From Larix kaempferi (lineage: Eukaryota; Streptophyta; Pinopsida; Pinales; Pinaceae): DNA of 64,000 nt. How positions within the stretch are numbered: the stretch's first letter is position 1; every line of letters starts with the position of its first letter. The notes under the pieces were generated by a model. The model worked only from the letters and a program-made list of their open reading frames with translations. It searched no databases and was not told where the DNA came from. The position numbers and the translations under genes were made by a program. The stretch is from NCBI GenBank assembly GCA_027924585.1, contig BSBM01000461.1, forward strand, positions 11,351,001 through 11,415,000. Reading direction: 5' to 3'. Shown piece after piece: positions 22,547-34,026 of this stretch.

Positions 22547-25500
22547 TGTCACATACCCCAATTTTATTAAAATAATGTAATTATTTTTAATATTCCTGAG
22601 AACATTATGTTAAATTTAATGCTAAGTAGGAATGGATGACTCAGCAGAGTCTCCAGAAATGGAATGTAAAATCTGAATAATTATTATTAATAAATAAATT
22701 ATGGAGACAACAGCATGGGAGAGCTGTTAAAAGAGGTTACTGGTCTAACTGGTGGATGGAATTAGGTGGAAGGACAAAAGACAAGTGGCAGCATCCTCAA
22801 ACACTTCCTGAGTTGCAGGTGGCAACTTCCCTATATTTTGGGGTCATGATTCCCCAAGAAAGTGGAATCTGAGCAGGTGGCTCATTAATGACAGTTAGCC
22901 CAACTAAGACCTAGGCAATCTTTTAAATACTACTCAATGAACTGAGCTGGGGGTTCAGCATTTGTTCTAGAGGGAGAATACATTCAGGTGAATGCTATTC
23001 AGGAGTCCCATTGAGAAAGTGGGAAAACAGTAAGGAAGTGTTTTTGAGCAGGAAGTTGCAGTAACTTGGTTCCAGTATAGCTGTTTTGGCTGAGGGAATT
23101 ATTGGTCGTACTTAGATTCCAGCCAGTTAGACCAGAGCAAGCTCGGGGGTCCTGAGAAGTGCTGTCTGGGCACTCTCCAGGAATTGGTAGGGAGGAACAG
23201 TCTCCCATTGCTGTTATTGTCTACCATCTACAGGTTCTGCCACTCTTCCTGTTGTTGGTTTATTTAATTTTCCTATGAGATAGACTAGTACAACTACTGT
23301 TTGATGGTATTCAACTTCAGTAAATCATTTTCTGTATATCCCTTTGGTATAAATTGCAGAATGCAGATGTTGTAGAAACTTCCTATTTTTATTTATATAA
23401 AGTATTTATCTTATACAGAATCTAATTGTTACAGCTACAGTTAACAAATACCATGTTTATGCACCTGCTAGAATTTCTGTTAATAGTTTAATTACAGACA
23501 GATTTATTAGACGATAGATAAATCAGAATTAGAGCTATTAAACAATCATAAGAACAAATCTAGACAAACCTTAGTGTTTACCTTGAGAAATTTCCTACTA
23601 GAATAAACTATCTGTATATATAAATGTATTGTATATTTTAGTAAACTTTAAGTTACAGGTTTGTCTTATATCGATTTAACAGATGAACAAAGCTCATCTC
23701 ATTATATATTATTTATTTATACTCAGAACATGTTGGCAGTTATCGACTAACTAAAGAAGTGACTGTAACAATATATTATTGTTACAAGCCTTCACATAAT
23801 CTTAAAATCTTCTACACAGTAGGCAAGTACAAGCATATAGAAACTGTAGATTATTATTTTCCTTCTTTCTAGTATCAGAACACAGTAGCCATGTCAATAT
23901 AATAGAAATAACAGAGTTGTTTTTAAACAATACAAACATATTAATACAACAGAGAAACTGTCGACTAACACAGTCATCAACGGCTGTTACCACCATCTTA
24001 AATTATACACAGTAATTTTACTTACTCAGAATAAATGTCTCCCTTAAAATATTTCCAAAACCATACACGGCCGTAGCCTTCCATTATTCCTTTCGACAGA
24101 CTGAAAAACAAATGAAAGGAATGCCTTATATGGCAGCCATAACTTACAGTATCTTTATACTTAGTTCTAAGTATATTTTATTCTACATACAGTTTCATTT
24201 AACAACAATACAAGAAACAAAATAAATAATATTTTAATTCAATCCCAGTCGCCATCGAGTAACAATACCGTACTGATGCTTTGAACATAAAACAAACACC
24301 CCAAATTCGCCAGAATAACCCCAAGTTTTCAATTATTACAGTCACAGTCGAGGAACAGTCATCACCTCTCATTTAACTTTTCAAATTGAAGAAAACACAT
24401 AGAGACAGGTTAGGGTTTCATTTATAAACCAAATTATCCTCCATTACAGGTACCGAAGTACCCTTTTTATCTTCATTTTCAAATACATTCTATTTTTTTT
24501 AACAAAACATGAAAACGAAACACGGTCATAACAGACCCAATAATATATATTAAAAATATAAATCTTATACAGCGAGGTTTAAATCCTATGCTTAGCCATT
24601 ATAGAAAACCATAGCCGAAACCCTGGCCTCATATGGGCGTGGCCGTGAATGGCTCTCCATACACTTAACAGGGTTTCAAAACCCCTTTCATTTCAAACCA
24701 AAACAACTCCATACATATGACTGCAACTATGAATTGCAAGTTGTCAAACGACTTCACTATACAGGAGTTTTTCTCCTTGACACAACCCTAGCCACAAAAC
24801 CAGCAAAGGAAGAGACAGCCGTGGATAACCAGGCTTACCCGGAGGAGCCTGCGTGAATGATAAAGCCATGTACACCTTCAAGAGCCGCGTGACTTGCACA
24901 TTGACGAATGCCGAGGATTTTAGTCACCATATTAAGTGCAGAGAATGGAAACAAAAACGTAAATCTAATGAATGATTATAAAACTTAAAAACTGTAAAAA
25001 TATGGTGCATCTTACCGAGACATGGAGGAAAGTAACAGTGGACAACCGGTAGCCACAGGATGAATAAATATAGAAACCCCATCATCTTCGTCAGATAGGT
25101 AAATAAACAAAACCTACATAACATTCCTTGCCAGCTGAGACAAGGTAATAGTTCCCGACGAAACCCTCACGCTGGCATGGGACCAGACTTGAAGCACACC
25201 CAAAACCTAAATGCATCACCTCTCACATAACTTAAAGACAGTAGCAAAACCCTGTCTCCTATCCACACCAGCGAATTGAAGGACTGTAAGTAGCTGGTTT
25301 TAAACAATGACGGAGCAACGAGACCACAAAATAAGGAAACCGTAGCCAAATCTATCAACAGAGCCGAGGAGGTATTCTACTTCAGAATGAAACCCACGAG
25401 ACCAGACCCCAACACGTTGCACTCAGTTACAGTGCTCTCATTACAAAAACTCAGACAGGGAGGGTTTCATTCTCAGGACCCGAGCCCGAAGGCAAATACA

Positions 25501-26869
25501 ACAACCTGGTAGGGTTTCGATCAACATTTTATATATTGCCAACCGCATGGAGGAGAATCAACCACGTAGCCCCAAATATATCAACGTAGTATGGGTCGAG
25601 ACTATATAGTTCAAACTGCAACCCAAATCATTGCACATCGAATCCAAAATCATTACATAAGTAAGTCAAATGTAAAAGACAACATATGATATACAATCAT
25701 TTAGCATATAGTGTATGCTTGCAATCGAACCTTCATGGAATACCAAGGTACGTGCTATGTATAATCCCTACAACAATATAAAGGAGGTATGGTCAACTTC
25801 AACCATAGAGTTTTCGTGACCAAGTATGATAAATATAACCTATACACTATAGGTATTATAAAGCTTGCCATCGTATGGGGACAACATGATGTGGCAAAAA
25901 CATTAGGTTACATGATATTTATAAATTAAAATCAATCCTAGATTTATGCCATGAGCATAATACATTCCATGATTATGTAAGCAGTAATGTAGTCAACCTC
26001 AAATGAAAATACCGTGTTACTTAACACCTGGAAATGTTACCATATCTATTTGACAATTATACACAATTGCTATCATACACACTCATCGTGTTTGCTACCA
26101 ATACTATTGTAACAGTAAACAATTTTTGAATAATAAATCTCTATTATTAAGATGATTGAAATAGAGTTTCATCTACAGGTTCACATCGTGAAGGTAGTTA
26201 AAATCCATGCACAGTCATGTAACAGATTATAAACTTTAAAGTTGACATTGAACATTGCAGTATAGTCGAATATAAGGGAATAATGCTAGAGGCGTCACCC
26301 TTTCACTTACGATTATTATTACGTGAACAAAACAGTAAATCATAGGTATTAAAACGACAACAAGTCACTTGGTGCTATGTCGCCTTACGTAGATGATAAT
26401 TTATGATACAAACTATTGTTCCATTGATAAGTTACAGCAGTAACATAGCATAATATTCATAAAACAATAATTATAACTGGACTGTGTAATCTATTGCAGA
26501 ACATGGTGATACTATCTGCATAAGAAATATCATGACGATCTTTTAAGTTTTAAGTACAGGGAATATTGATACTCACCAAGTTCAACCAACGGTGATCCTT
26601 ACTTCACTGGCGTACCTGAGAAACAAAAGACGACATATGCATTAGCTCGTAAGCTAAGTAAGCCAGTCAACTACGACTAGCTCTTCCCTTGCGGCTCAAA
26701 ACAAAACAGTCATAAATTACAATCACCAAAATCAAAGTTTTTAATAAGACAGAGTCTTTCAACAGATTATGTATGTTATTTAATTTAAAACAAATCAGAA
26801 AACTACCTAGTTAACATTTATTGTTGTGAATAAAATTTTTAAATTTTTCAGAAATTTCGGGTTCTGACA
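22547..26869 (+). repeat. 3' LTR of the inner element (4323 bp)
   Basis: Same length and ends as the 5' LTR, with 12 substitutions between them and no indel. It is followed directly by the GCATC duplication. Confidence 0.97.
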
Positions 26870-26874
26870 GCATC
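26870..26874. repeat. Target-site duplication of the inner element (right)
   Basis: GCATC, identical to 13319-13323. Confidence 0.95.
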
Positions 26875-28095
26875 AGTCTCCGAAGGATTGATGGGATCGG
26901 TCGAAGATTGCATCGATTCAATCACTTCACTCTCCGAAGAAAGAGTGGGGTTGACCAAAGATTGCATTGGTTCAACCACTTCATCAACCAAAGGTTGATC
27001 CGGCTATTGGGAATCTATAGACAACTCAGGAGCAGAGGATCCTTCAGACATGGACCACACTCTCCGCATCTCTGGAATAGCAGGGCACTGGTGAGTAAGG
27101 TAATCTCCCTTACAAAGTTTACAAGGGAACTTTGGCTTCCGTCCTATAAGCTTAGACTCCGGAACAACAATATTACTCTTAGCATGACTAGCATTGGCTG
27201 ACAGTTTTCCCCTAGCATGACTTGCATTGGCTGGTTGCTCAAAAGCAGAAGATTTTTGAACTATGGACCACACTCTTTGCACCTCTGGAATAGCAGGGCA
27301 CTGGTGAGTAAGATGGTCTCCCTCACAAAACTTACAAGGGAACTTAAGCTTTTGTTTATTAGGTTTGTCGACAATGTCAACTTTCTCAGCATGACTTGCA
27401 GTGGATGACTCAGTGTCTCCAGTATGACTCATAGGAATTGGTGACGTGTCATTAATATGACCAGCAGTGATCAATGACTTGTCCTCAACATGAGAAACAG
27501 TGGTTGAAGACATGCTTTTAGTATGATTTGCATTGACTGAAATTTTGCTCCCAGCATGACCTCTAGAGGCTAGGTAGGTGCCCCCAACATGAGCTTCAAA
27601 GGCTGGGTAGCGAGGTTCAGTATGATTTCCAATGACTGGGATTTTCCCCCCAACATGACCTCCAGGGGTTGGTTGGGTGCCCCTAGCATGACTTCTAGAT
27701 GCTAGGTGGGTTCCCCCAGCATGACTTCCAGAAGCTAGGTGGATGCCCCCTTGCTTTGGCATCTTCTTCCTATTCTTCCTCCATCTATTCCTTCTAGATT
27801 GCTGGTTACTAGTATTACTACTTTCACCACATGAGGTAGAAGGAGGAGAAGAAGATGCTACTGGCGAAGCAAGCATAGGGTTCTGATGCTATTGATGTGA
27901 GGTGCTTACTTGAGAAGCATCAGGAGCATGCAAGGCGTTCGGAGTGGAAAATAACCAAACCGGTAGCCCTATAGTGAATCCTGGGATATTGAAGGTAGCC
28001 ATTAAGGGAGTACCAATGTTCCCAATGAATGGAAAAGCACAAGGATCCCCTTCAATAGGGGTCCCTTGATTGGTGATCACCGGGATGCTTTCCAT
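26870..28095 (-). pseudogene. Outer element polyprotein, N-terminal part with two zinc knuckles
   Basis: A minus-strand frame starting at 28095 (MESIPVITNQ), in phase down to the junction at 26870. It has a short N-terminal segment, a basic stretch (QQSRRNRWRKNRKKMPKQ), about nine degenerate repeats of roughly 12-13 residues built around SHAGG/GHVGG/NHT, and two knuckles, FPCKFCEGDHLTHQCP and FPCKLCKGDYLTHQCP. The first is C-x2-C-x3-H-x4-C; the second has Y at the H position. Two amber stops (27889-27891 and 27004-27006) interrupt it in frame. No capsid domain of the usual gypsy type is apparent. With one target-duplication copy removed, it continues in frame into the protease part at 13323. 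Confidence 0.8.
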
Positions 28096-30195
28096 AGTTT
28101 CTGACTCAACTGGCCAAAAATTCTAAGGCCAAAAAACAAACGGCACAAAGAGTACACCACTAAAAAGGTCCTAGGTAATCCAAACCAAGAAAACAAATGC
28201 CTTCCGGAGGGAAGTCTGGGATGATTAGGGCCCAAAACTAACCAACGAAGGATGAAGAACAGTTACCTGAGGTCCACATATAGGTCCTTTGGGTGCAAGC
28301 ATTTGAATCACCAAACCGCCTTCCCAAATTTCTGTAGAGGGTTTCCTCCCACGTCTGTCCTAGGTACAACAGAAATAGCCTTCCGTTGTCACCTGTGTAG
28401 AGTCCTAGATGGTCAAGATACTAAGGCTACCATAAGTACAAAAATTCTTGGGGGGACAGCCGTTAGTCTAGCCGTAATGCATGGGCAGGGTAACAAAGTC
28501 CAAAATCCAAAAGGATCCTCATACGCGAGGCAACTCTGGTTTATGCTCGAAAAGAAAGTGAGGGGTTATCCTCAGCAATTCTAGTCTCACACGACCTCGT
28601 GCTTAGCTCTGGTTTCAGTAGAGTTTTCCAAGAGATTTTGATACAGATGGGTTTACCTATAAGAAAGTCGTACTATGATTGTTGAGTAATGAAGCCAGTC
28701 TCGAGCAGTTTCAGGTTATTTAAGCTCGAAACTCTAGCCTAAGCTAGTTGATGTCGTGTATACCTAAAAAGAAAAATGTTGCTAATTAATTTTATTAGGA
28801 TTTCTTTTTGAATGGTTGTTCTTACTCAAAGGTTGTAGTGAAGTGTGTGGCGTGGTTGTGACTGAAATGGAAAGTACATAAAAGTAAAGAACGTTCACTT
28901 CATTGTTTTCCAAAACTAAGGATAAGAAAACCTAAATCACAATTTTTTTGTATTTTCTTTTGATATTTTGAAGCAAACTACGCTACTTCAAAACACTACT
29001 AGACCTTACTACTGAGCTACTTAAAACAATTTTTTGCTTTTTTCTGATAATTGTAAAAGAAAAAGAACATGTAAAAGTGCAAGTAAGACCTAAATGCGAA
29101 AGTGTGGGTAAGACTAACATCTAAAATGGTTCACACAAACAAATCGACTGATCTGAGGAAGACTTGAATTACCAAGTTTTTTCAAAAAAAAAACTTGAGA
29201 CTTGGAAACAAAGCGCAAAAGAAAGAGGGAAAAGAGATGCTCTTAAGCGGAAAGGCAGACCTACAAGGCTTCTCCTAAGCATCAAAACCCTAACAAAACA
29301 CTAAGCCAAACAAAAAGTAAGCAAGAGAACCAAAAAGGGAACTTACCAAGCACACAAAATCGAAAGAAAGCAAACTAGAGGGCTTCGACTCACTTGGACT
29401 AAACTGAAAAAGAAAACAGAAAGTATCTAAGCCAAGTAGCTTTTCAACGAAACCCTAATGACTTCAAACTAGGTCAAACCCTAATGAAAAGGATAAGAGA
29501 CTGAGGAATCATGCTAAAGTTGCGACAAACAACAAATGTTATGAACACAAGGTTTGTATGATTGCAACCATCAACTAGGGCCAGAATGTGTAGCTATGTC
29601 CAAAAGCAAAAAGTGCATGAACTTCAAAAAGGCTAGAAAGTAGCTAAGACACTTAAAAAGTACTCAAGCAAGCAAAGATGAGTTAAGGGACTTAGGAGAG
29701 GCTAACAAGACTCAACAAAGGCTTCCAAACCTCAAGGATCAGTTAAGAAGGAAAAGTAAGAGGCTGGAAATCAAACCAAACAAGTGGAAATCAAATCCCA
29801 ACAACAAACAGAGAGTTACAGGAATATGCCCTATTATGCAGTGCATAAACCAATGCACACATCAGAAAATGCTCTACTTTATACACTAGAGAGTCGCGCA
29901 TACATCAGAAAATGCTCTATTGTATACACTAGAGAGTCGCGCACACATCAGAAAATGCTCTATTGTATACACTAGAGAGTCGCGCACACAATCGGAGGTA
30001 TGCGCTACTGTGTGTAGGGGACACTAGCACACATGTCAGAGAAGGACTGAAATAGGATTTGAAAAGGAAAATTGAGATGAGTCAAGCAAGAGAAAGTAGG
30101 TAACAATGACCTACAAGGCCTCTCAGAGGATCAAAAAGACCAAAATGTGCTGGAAAGAAAACTAACTAGGTCTCCTAGAGAAGAAAACAACCGGT
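28096..30195. other. 5' leader of the outer element
   Basis: About 2.1 kb of untranslated leader on the minus strand between the primer-binding site and the first codon. The plus-strand frame at 28252-28584 overlaps nothing recognisable and is ignored. The leader contains the 43-bp triple repeat listed separately. Confidence 0.6.
29859..29987. repeat. Three tandem 43-bp units
   Basis: Units 29859-29901, 29902-29944 and 29945-29987, each with ACATCAGAAAATGCTCTA and CACTAGAGAGTCGCGCA. Units two and three differ by a single base. The GAGTCGCGCAC end resembles GAGTAGCGCAC in the element's LTRs. Confidence 0.92.
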
Positions 30196-30212
30196 CCGCA
30201 ACGGAATCGCCA
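30196..30212 (-). other. Primer-binding site of the outer element
   Basis: On the minus strand TGGCGATTCCGTTGCGG begins three bases after the 5' LTR end. The TGGCGA start is typical of plant gypsy elements of the Tat/Ogre type primed by a tRNA other than initiator Met, often Arg. The tRNA assignment is an inference. Confidence 0.65.
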
Positions 30213-30215
30213 GTC

Positions 30216-31240
30216 TGTTGTTTAGGATTTCTACCTTATAGCGAGGAGAGGGACACTACGAACTTCTGGGGTGACAGGTAAATACATTGATCATATCACA
30301 TACTCTTCTAAAAAAATAAAGAGATTAAGATCTTAGAAGGCATACCTTATTAACGACGTTCGATCCTAGCTTTCACTCGATCTTCCACTTAATCCTTCGC
30401 TCGATCTTCCGTTTGATGAAACTGTAATACAAAAGATACCTTCCTCAGCATATCTTGACTGATATAACAATGATGAAATTGAAATGCAATTTAGACATCA
30501 AATACAATCAGGCATTTAATCCAAACAAATATGCAATCCATTAGACATTTGATTGGGACAAGAAGGGTATTTCAACCTTTATTGTCAAAAGCAAATAACT
30601 AGTACAATTACACCTAATCATTCAGAGTGCTTGAGCAACAGGATTCTGGGCTCCTACTCTTCGCACTAACTTTGGAATTCCTCCAGCATAACCACCCTTA
30701 ATGCATACTTTCTTCTCTTGTGAGTAACCCCTCTCATGGATCCTCCTTGTATTTATGGGACAAGGTAGGCAGTTTAGATCGAGAGGTGGTTGGATTGGGA
30801 GGTTGTGGAAGTTGCATAACCAACTTCAACTAATCCCAATTTGTCAAATTAATATATTTTTTATTACATTTTAAGATGTGCGCGAGTTTTCCACAGTAGA
30901 GTAGCGCACAATATGCAACTTCAGTGCTTTACAACCAGCATTTGCAAGATTTCTTGAGGTGTGCGCTACTATGCAAGAGGTAAAGTAGGGCATACTAGCT
31001 GGTGTGCGCCCCTTTATTCTTGTACATTAGGGCATATTGGAGGTGTGCGCCCCTTTGATGCCTATAGAGCAGCGCACATGTCAAAATGAAGGTAAAAACA
31101 GGGTTTTGTCAGTTGCAAAGGGGTAAGTCAAGTCCATACATCACCTAGGCCAATCTTGCTCTTCAATCCAAGTTGTCCTTTTGTGTGATCGATAGCTAAA
31201 TGTGATCACAGATGGAGAAGTGCAGATTTGACCTATAACA
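30216..31240 (-). repeat. 5' LTR of the outer element (1025 bp)
   Basis: Starts TGTTGTTTAGGATTTCTACC, ends GACCTATAACA, followed by the duplication TCTTG at 31241-31245. It pairs with 9297-10317. Confidence 0.9.
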
Positions 31241-31245
31241 TCTTG
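31241..31245. repeat. Target-site duplication of the outer element (right)
   Basis: TCTTG, as at 9292-9296. Confidence 0.85.
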
Positions 31246-32694
31246 TAAGTTGCAACTTTGTAAGTGGACCTTGAACCTTATACAAGTTTCTCGGGGTCTA
31301 CAAAGCATTGAAAATATGTCTAATATCTGATTTTTGTTAAAATGATGGAGATAGGGTATTTTACTATTTACAACTCAAGTATGTTATGTTGAAGAATAGG
31401 GAAGATTCCCTCCCTAACATCCACACTTCACGTTGGGAGGAAGATGTAGATGTGAACTATAGTAGCACACCTATCCATGCAAAGAAAAGCAATTGCTACT
31501 CATGCAGAGATGCACAATTTTGAGGAAGCAGAGGTTGACAAATTTCTGGAACCCTAAAAAATTGCCAGGAAAAATGTGAGTGGAACAGACAATAGATACC
31601 CTAAAAATCTCAAACCCGCAGATGAAAAAATGGAGTTATTTTTTATTCTAGGATGATCTCACAGAGGGAAACCTAGAGGTATTTGTTATTTTCTGAATAC
31701 TATTCTTCCTGATTTTTCTCTCTAACACAAACAACATCTGAAATATTATAGAAAAGGCATCTAAGTGACTAGTAGAACAAATAGATAGTAGATATAAATC
31801 CAGTAGTGTGAGGATAGCTCATTTATGTAATATGCAGAAACTAAGGCATGAAATGATGCCCATATAAGCAAATGCTAGATGAAATAGAGGCCAATTTTTT
31901 TACCTAATTCTCTATTATTTGTTGCGACTGATTAGTTTTGGTCACAAGAATCATAAATTTGATGTGTATTAAACTAATTAGAATTTACTCAATCACTAGG
32001 AAGCGACAAGAAAAACTTAAATGATACATAGTGATTATATCGATCCTAAATTCTGAGCACAGAAAGCTGTTCCAGAAAACCTGTAAGCAACATTTCCAGT
32101 TTACCCCTGTAATCTATATAAGGGAAGTAAGACCAAAAGAAAAGAAAGAGTAGGTGGAAGGTGGAATAACAAAAAATTATAATACTACTCACAAGGAGAA
32201 TGGGGTTGACACTGATCATTGATGGTGGCTGGTGACAAAAAAATTGATGGTGGTTTCAAATTTTAACCAGCTAGGTCTCTGAGATAGGAAACAAAGGAAG
32301 GATTATCTTGGAATGAGTAGTTGTCTAGCTGAGTTTAAGGAACTTGGGATTTATACCTTTACAAGAGTGATGACAACCTGATCGAGCACCTAGAATAATT
32401 CCAGATGCATCCCACCAATACAGAAAAAAGGGGCAAATTCTACACAATTTGAACATATTAAAAAACATAAAATACATAATGACTCATGCTCCATTCACTA
32501 TAGGCTTTAAATCGTTAACCATATGTGAACAACAACATAGGTTAGTTAATGTCTTGAGAAAACAGGCGGCACAGGAGTGACAAATCCAAAAAAATGGCAT
32601 GATGGAATACTTTTTTTGTTTTGAATTTTTTTTTACCGATCCGAAGCATCTTTTGAGACTTAGTTGATAGTTCATACAATACCTCTAATATTTG
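31246..32694. other. Unassigned stretch
   Basis: AT-rich sequence with no convincing coding frame, repeat or element boundary. Confidence 0.5.
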
Positions 32695-33170
32695 TGCCCA
32701 TTATTTTACAGCTGGAGCAGACATACCAGCAATGATATTGTTGAAAGGTACATAAGTTTCTCTCTACTTGAATACTTTTTTTTTCATTCATTTGTAGGCT
32801 CTCTGTACTAATGAAATTTAAGGTTCTTTCAATCTTACAGAGCATGTATTAATCATTTGAACAATGGAACATATGATCAACAAGAATTTTTAAAGACACA
32901 AGGGAATTTATATGTTTTAATGTCTACTAAAATTTAATTAGCTAATAGCCTTTACTACAAGGACAAGCCTATCTAAATTATCATGTCATTGAACAAGTAT
33001 GAAAAGGAAATATATCATGTGTGATTTTGCAGGTTGTGTATAGTTTTATGGGCCTAATGGTCAGCTATCATCAACAATATGTTAGAAATTCACAAGATGA
33101 CATCACTTTTAGAAGAGGAGGAGATCCTTCATTTTTTCTGAGCCTTAGTTTATGGACTAGTTAGGGACAA
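32695..33170 (+). pseudogene. Gene-fragment duplicate, copy B part 1
   Basis: 32695-33050 matches 7486-7850 closely: CATACCAGCAATGATATTGT after a TTTTACAG acceptor-like site, then the long intron-like stretch ending GATTTTGCAGGTTGTGTATA. Beyond that, one frame reads YSFMGLMVSYHQQYVRNSQD DITFRRGGDPSFFLSLSLWT S and stops at about 33160. The same acceptor in both copies argues for a real exon. The family is unrecognised. Confidence 0.5.
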
Positions 33171-33723
33171 AGTGATGTCTTTTCCATGTATCACCATATT
33201 TTGTCTAATGAAACACTTGTTTGAAGTATATATACCTGGTCTTGTCTACTTCTAGGGAATATTTTCATCCAGTGATCAATTACCCTTCAATCCTTGATGA
33301 CTTTAACCCAACTATTTGGTCTACAAGTTCCCCATGATTAATATTTGGATGGTAGACGCATCCCTTTTTTTGGAGAAAGTAGGTGCATCCCCATTTCTAC
33401 CTGTTACATACTTCCTTTATATTATTATTGATAAAAAACATATTTTCAATTATTCTATGTGGAATATTTGTTACTGCTTATTATGGTTTTGCATCCTGAG
33501 TTGACAATATGAGCATGTGAGAAAAAACCCATCAGCAAACACGCAAAGGAAGAAATGCAATACAATATGACAAGAGTTGCTGTAAATTTGCATTGCCTTA
33601 CACTCTACAATGTTTCCTTTAAATAGGATTAGAATACATAGAAACCACTATCCAAATTGCTATCTGCCTGGGCCCTGGTACCATGGGATTGAAACCACTT
33701 ACCAAGATAAACATGTGATTTTG

Positions 33724-34026
33724 CAGGTTCTTTTGGAAATAATCCTAGTGGTGCGTAATCAAATGGAATTACCAACGGATTTGGACCATCTCCTCCAATG
33801 GTTGCTTCAAATACTTCAGGAATAGAGTTAGATCCTAACATAATTGAGGAGGTATAACTTTGTTGAAATCTGAAGTGGTGTTCTGTATTTGACTATGATA
33901 TTCTAATCAAATTATTAAATAAGCAACTATAAGAAAGTTTCAAGCCATTTGAAATTGGCCTATATTTGTTTTATTGTCTGCAGGTAAAGGTTATTGGTCG
34001 AGGGCAGAGGCATCTAACAAAATAGT
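33724..34026 (+). pseudogene. Gene-fragment duplicate, copy B part 2
   Basis: After a second GATTTTGCAG acceptor, an exon reads GSFGNNPSGA, a stop, SNGITNGFGPSPPMVASNTSGIELDPNIIEE, then a donor-like GTATAAC. It matches copy A at about 7365-7487. A following exon after TCTGCAG (about 33984) reads VKVIGRGQRHLTK and stops. In copy A the GSFGNN exon comes before the CATACCAGC segment; here it comes about 1 kb after it, so one of the loci has been rearranged. Confidence 0.5.

Larger units (their letters stand above)
13324..26869 (+). mobile_element. Young Ty3/gypsy chromovirus-type retrotransposon (13,546 bp)
   Basis: Two 4323-bp LTRs (13324-17646 and 22547-26869) flank a 4900-bp internal region with a primer-binding site, a single gag-pol frame and a polypurine tract. 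Both LTRs run TGTCA...TGACA. GCATC is duplicated at both edges. The LTRs align at a constant offset of 9223 without an indel, and I found 12 substitutions (about 99.7% identity). The LTRs make up nearly two thirds of the element. The order PR-RT-RH-INT and the chromodomain remnant place it among Ty3/gypsy chromoviruses. It inserted inside the coding region of an older element in the opposite orientation. Confidence 0.97.
9297..31240 (-). mobile_element. Old non-autonomous LTR retrotransposon (nucleocapsid/protease only), host of a nested insertion
   Basis: Related LTRs lie at 30216-31240 (5', minus orientation) and 9297-10317 (3'). The 5-bp duplication TCTTG flanks the whole (9292-9296 and 31241-31245). 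Removing the nested gypsy element (13324-26869) and one GCATC copy leaves about 8.4 kb. A primer-binding site next to the 5' LTR and a minus-strand nucleocapsid/protease frame give the orientation. No reverse transcriptase, RNase H or integrase is visible in the roughly 2.2 kb between the protease and the 3' LTR, so it must have depended on another element. The PBS and 3' minisatellites resemble Tat/Ogre-lineage plant gypsy elements; that lineage call is an inference. Confidence 0.9.

Noticed and set aside
28252-28584. 110-codon plus-strand frame in the outer element leader
   Set aside because: No recognisable domain, antisense to the element, and interrupted by nothing informative.
29859-29987. 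Regular short repeats as a possible CRISPR array
   Set aside because: Units are contiguous with no unique spacers, in a plant retrotransposon leader.
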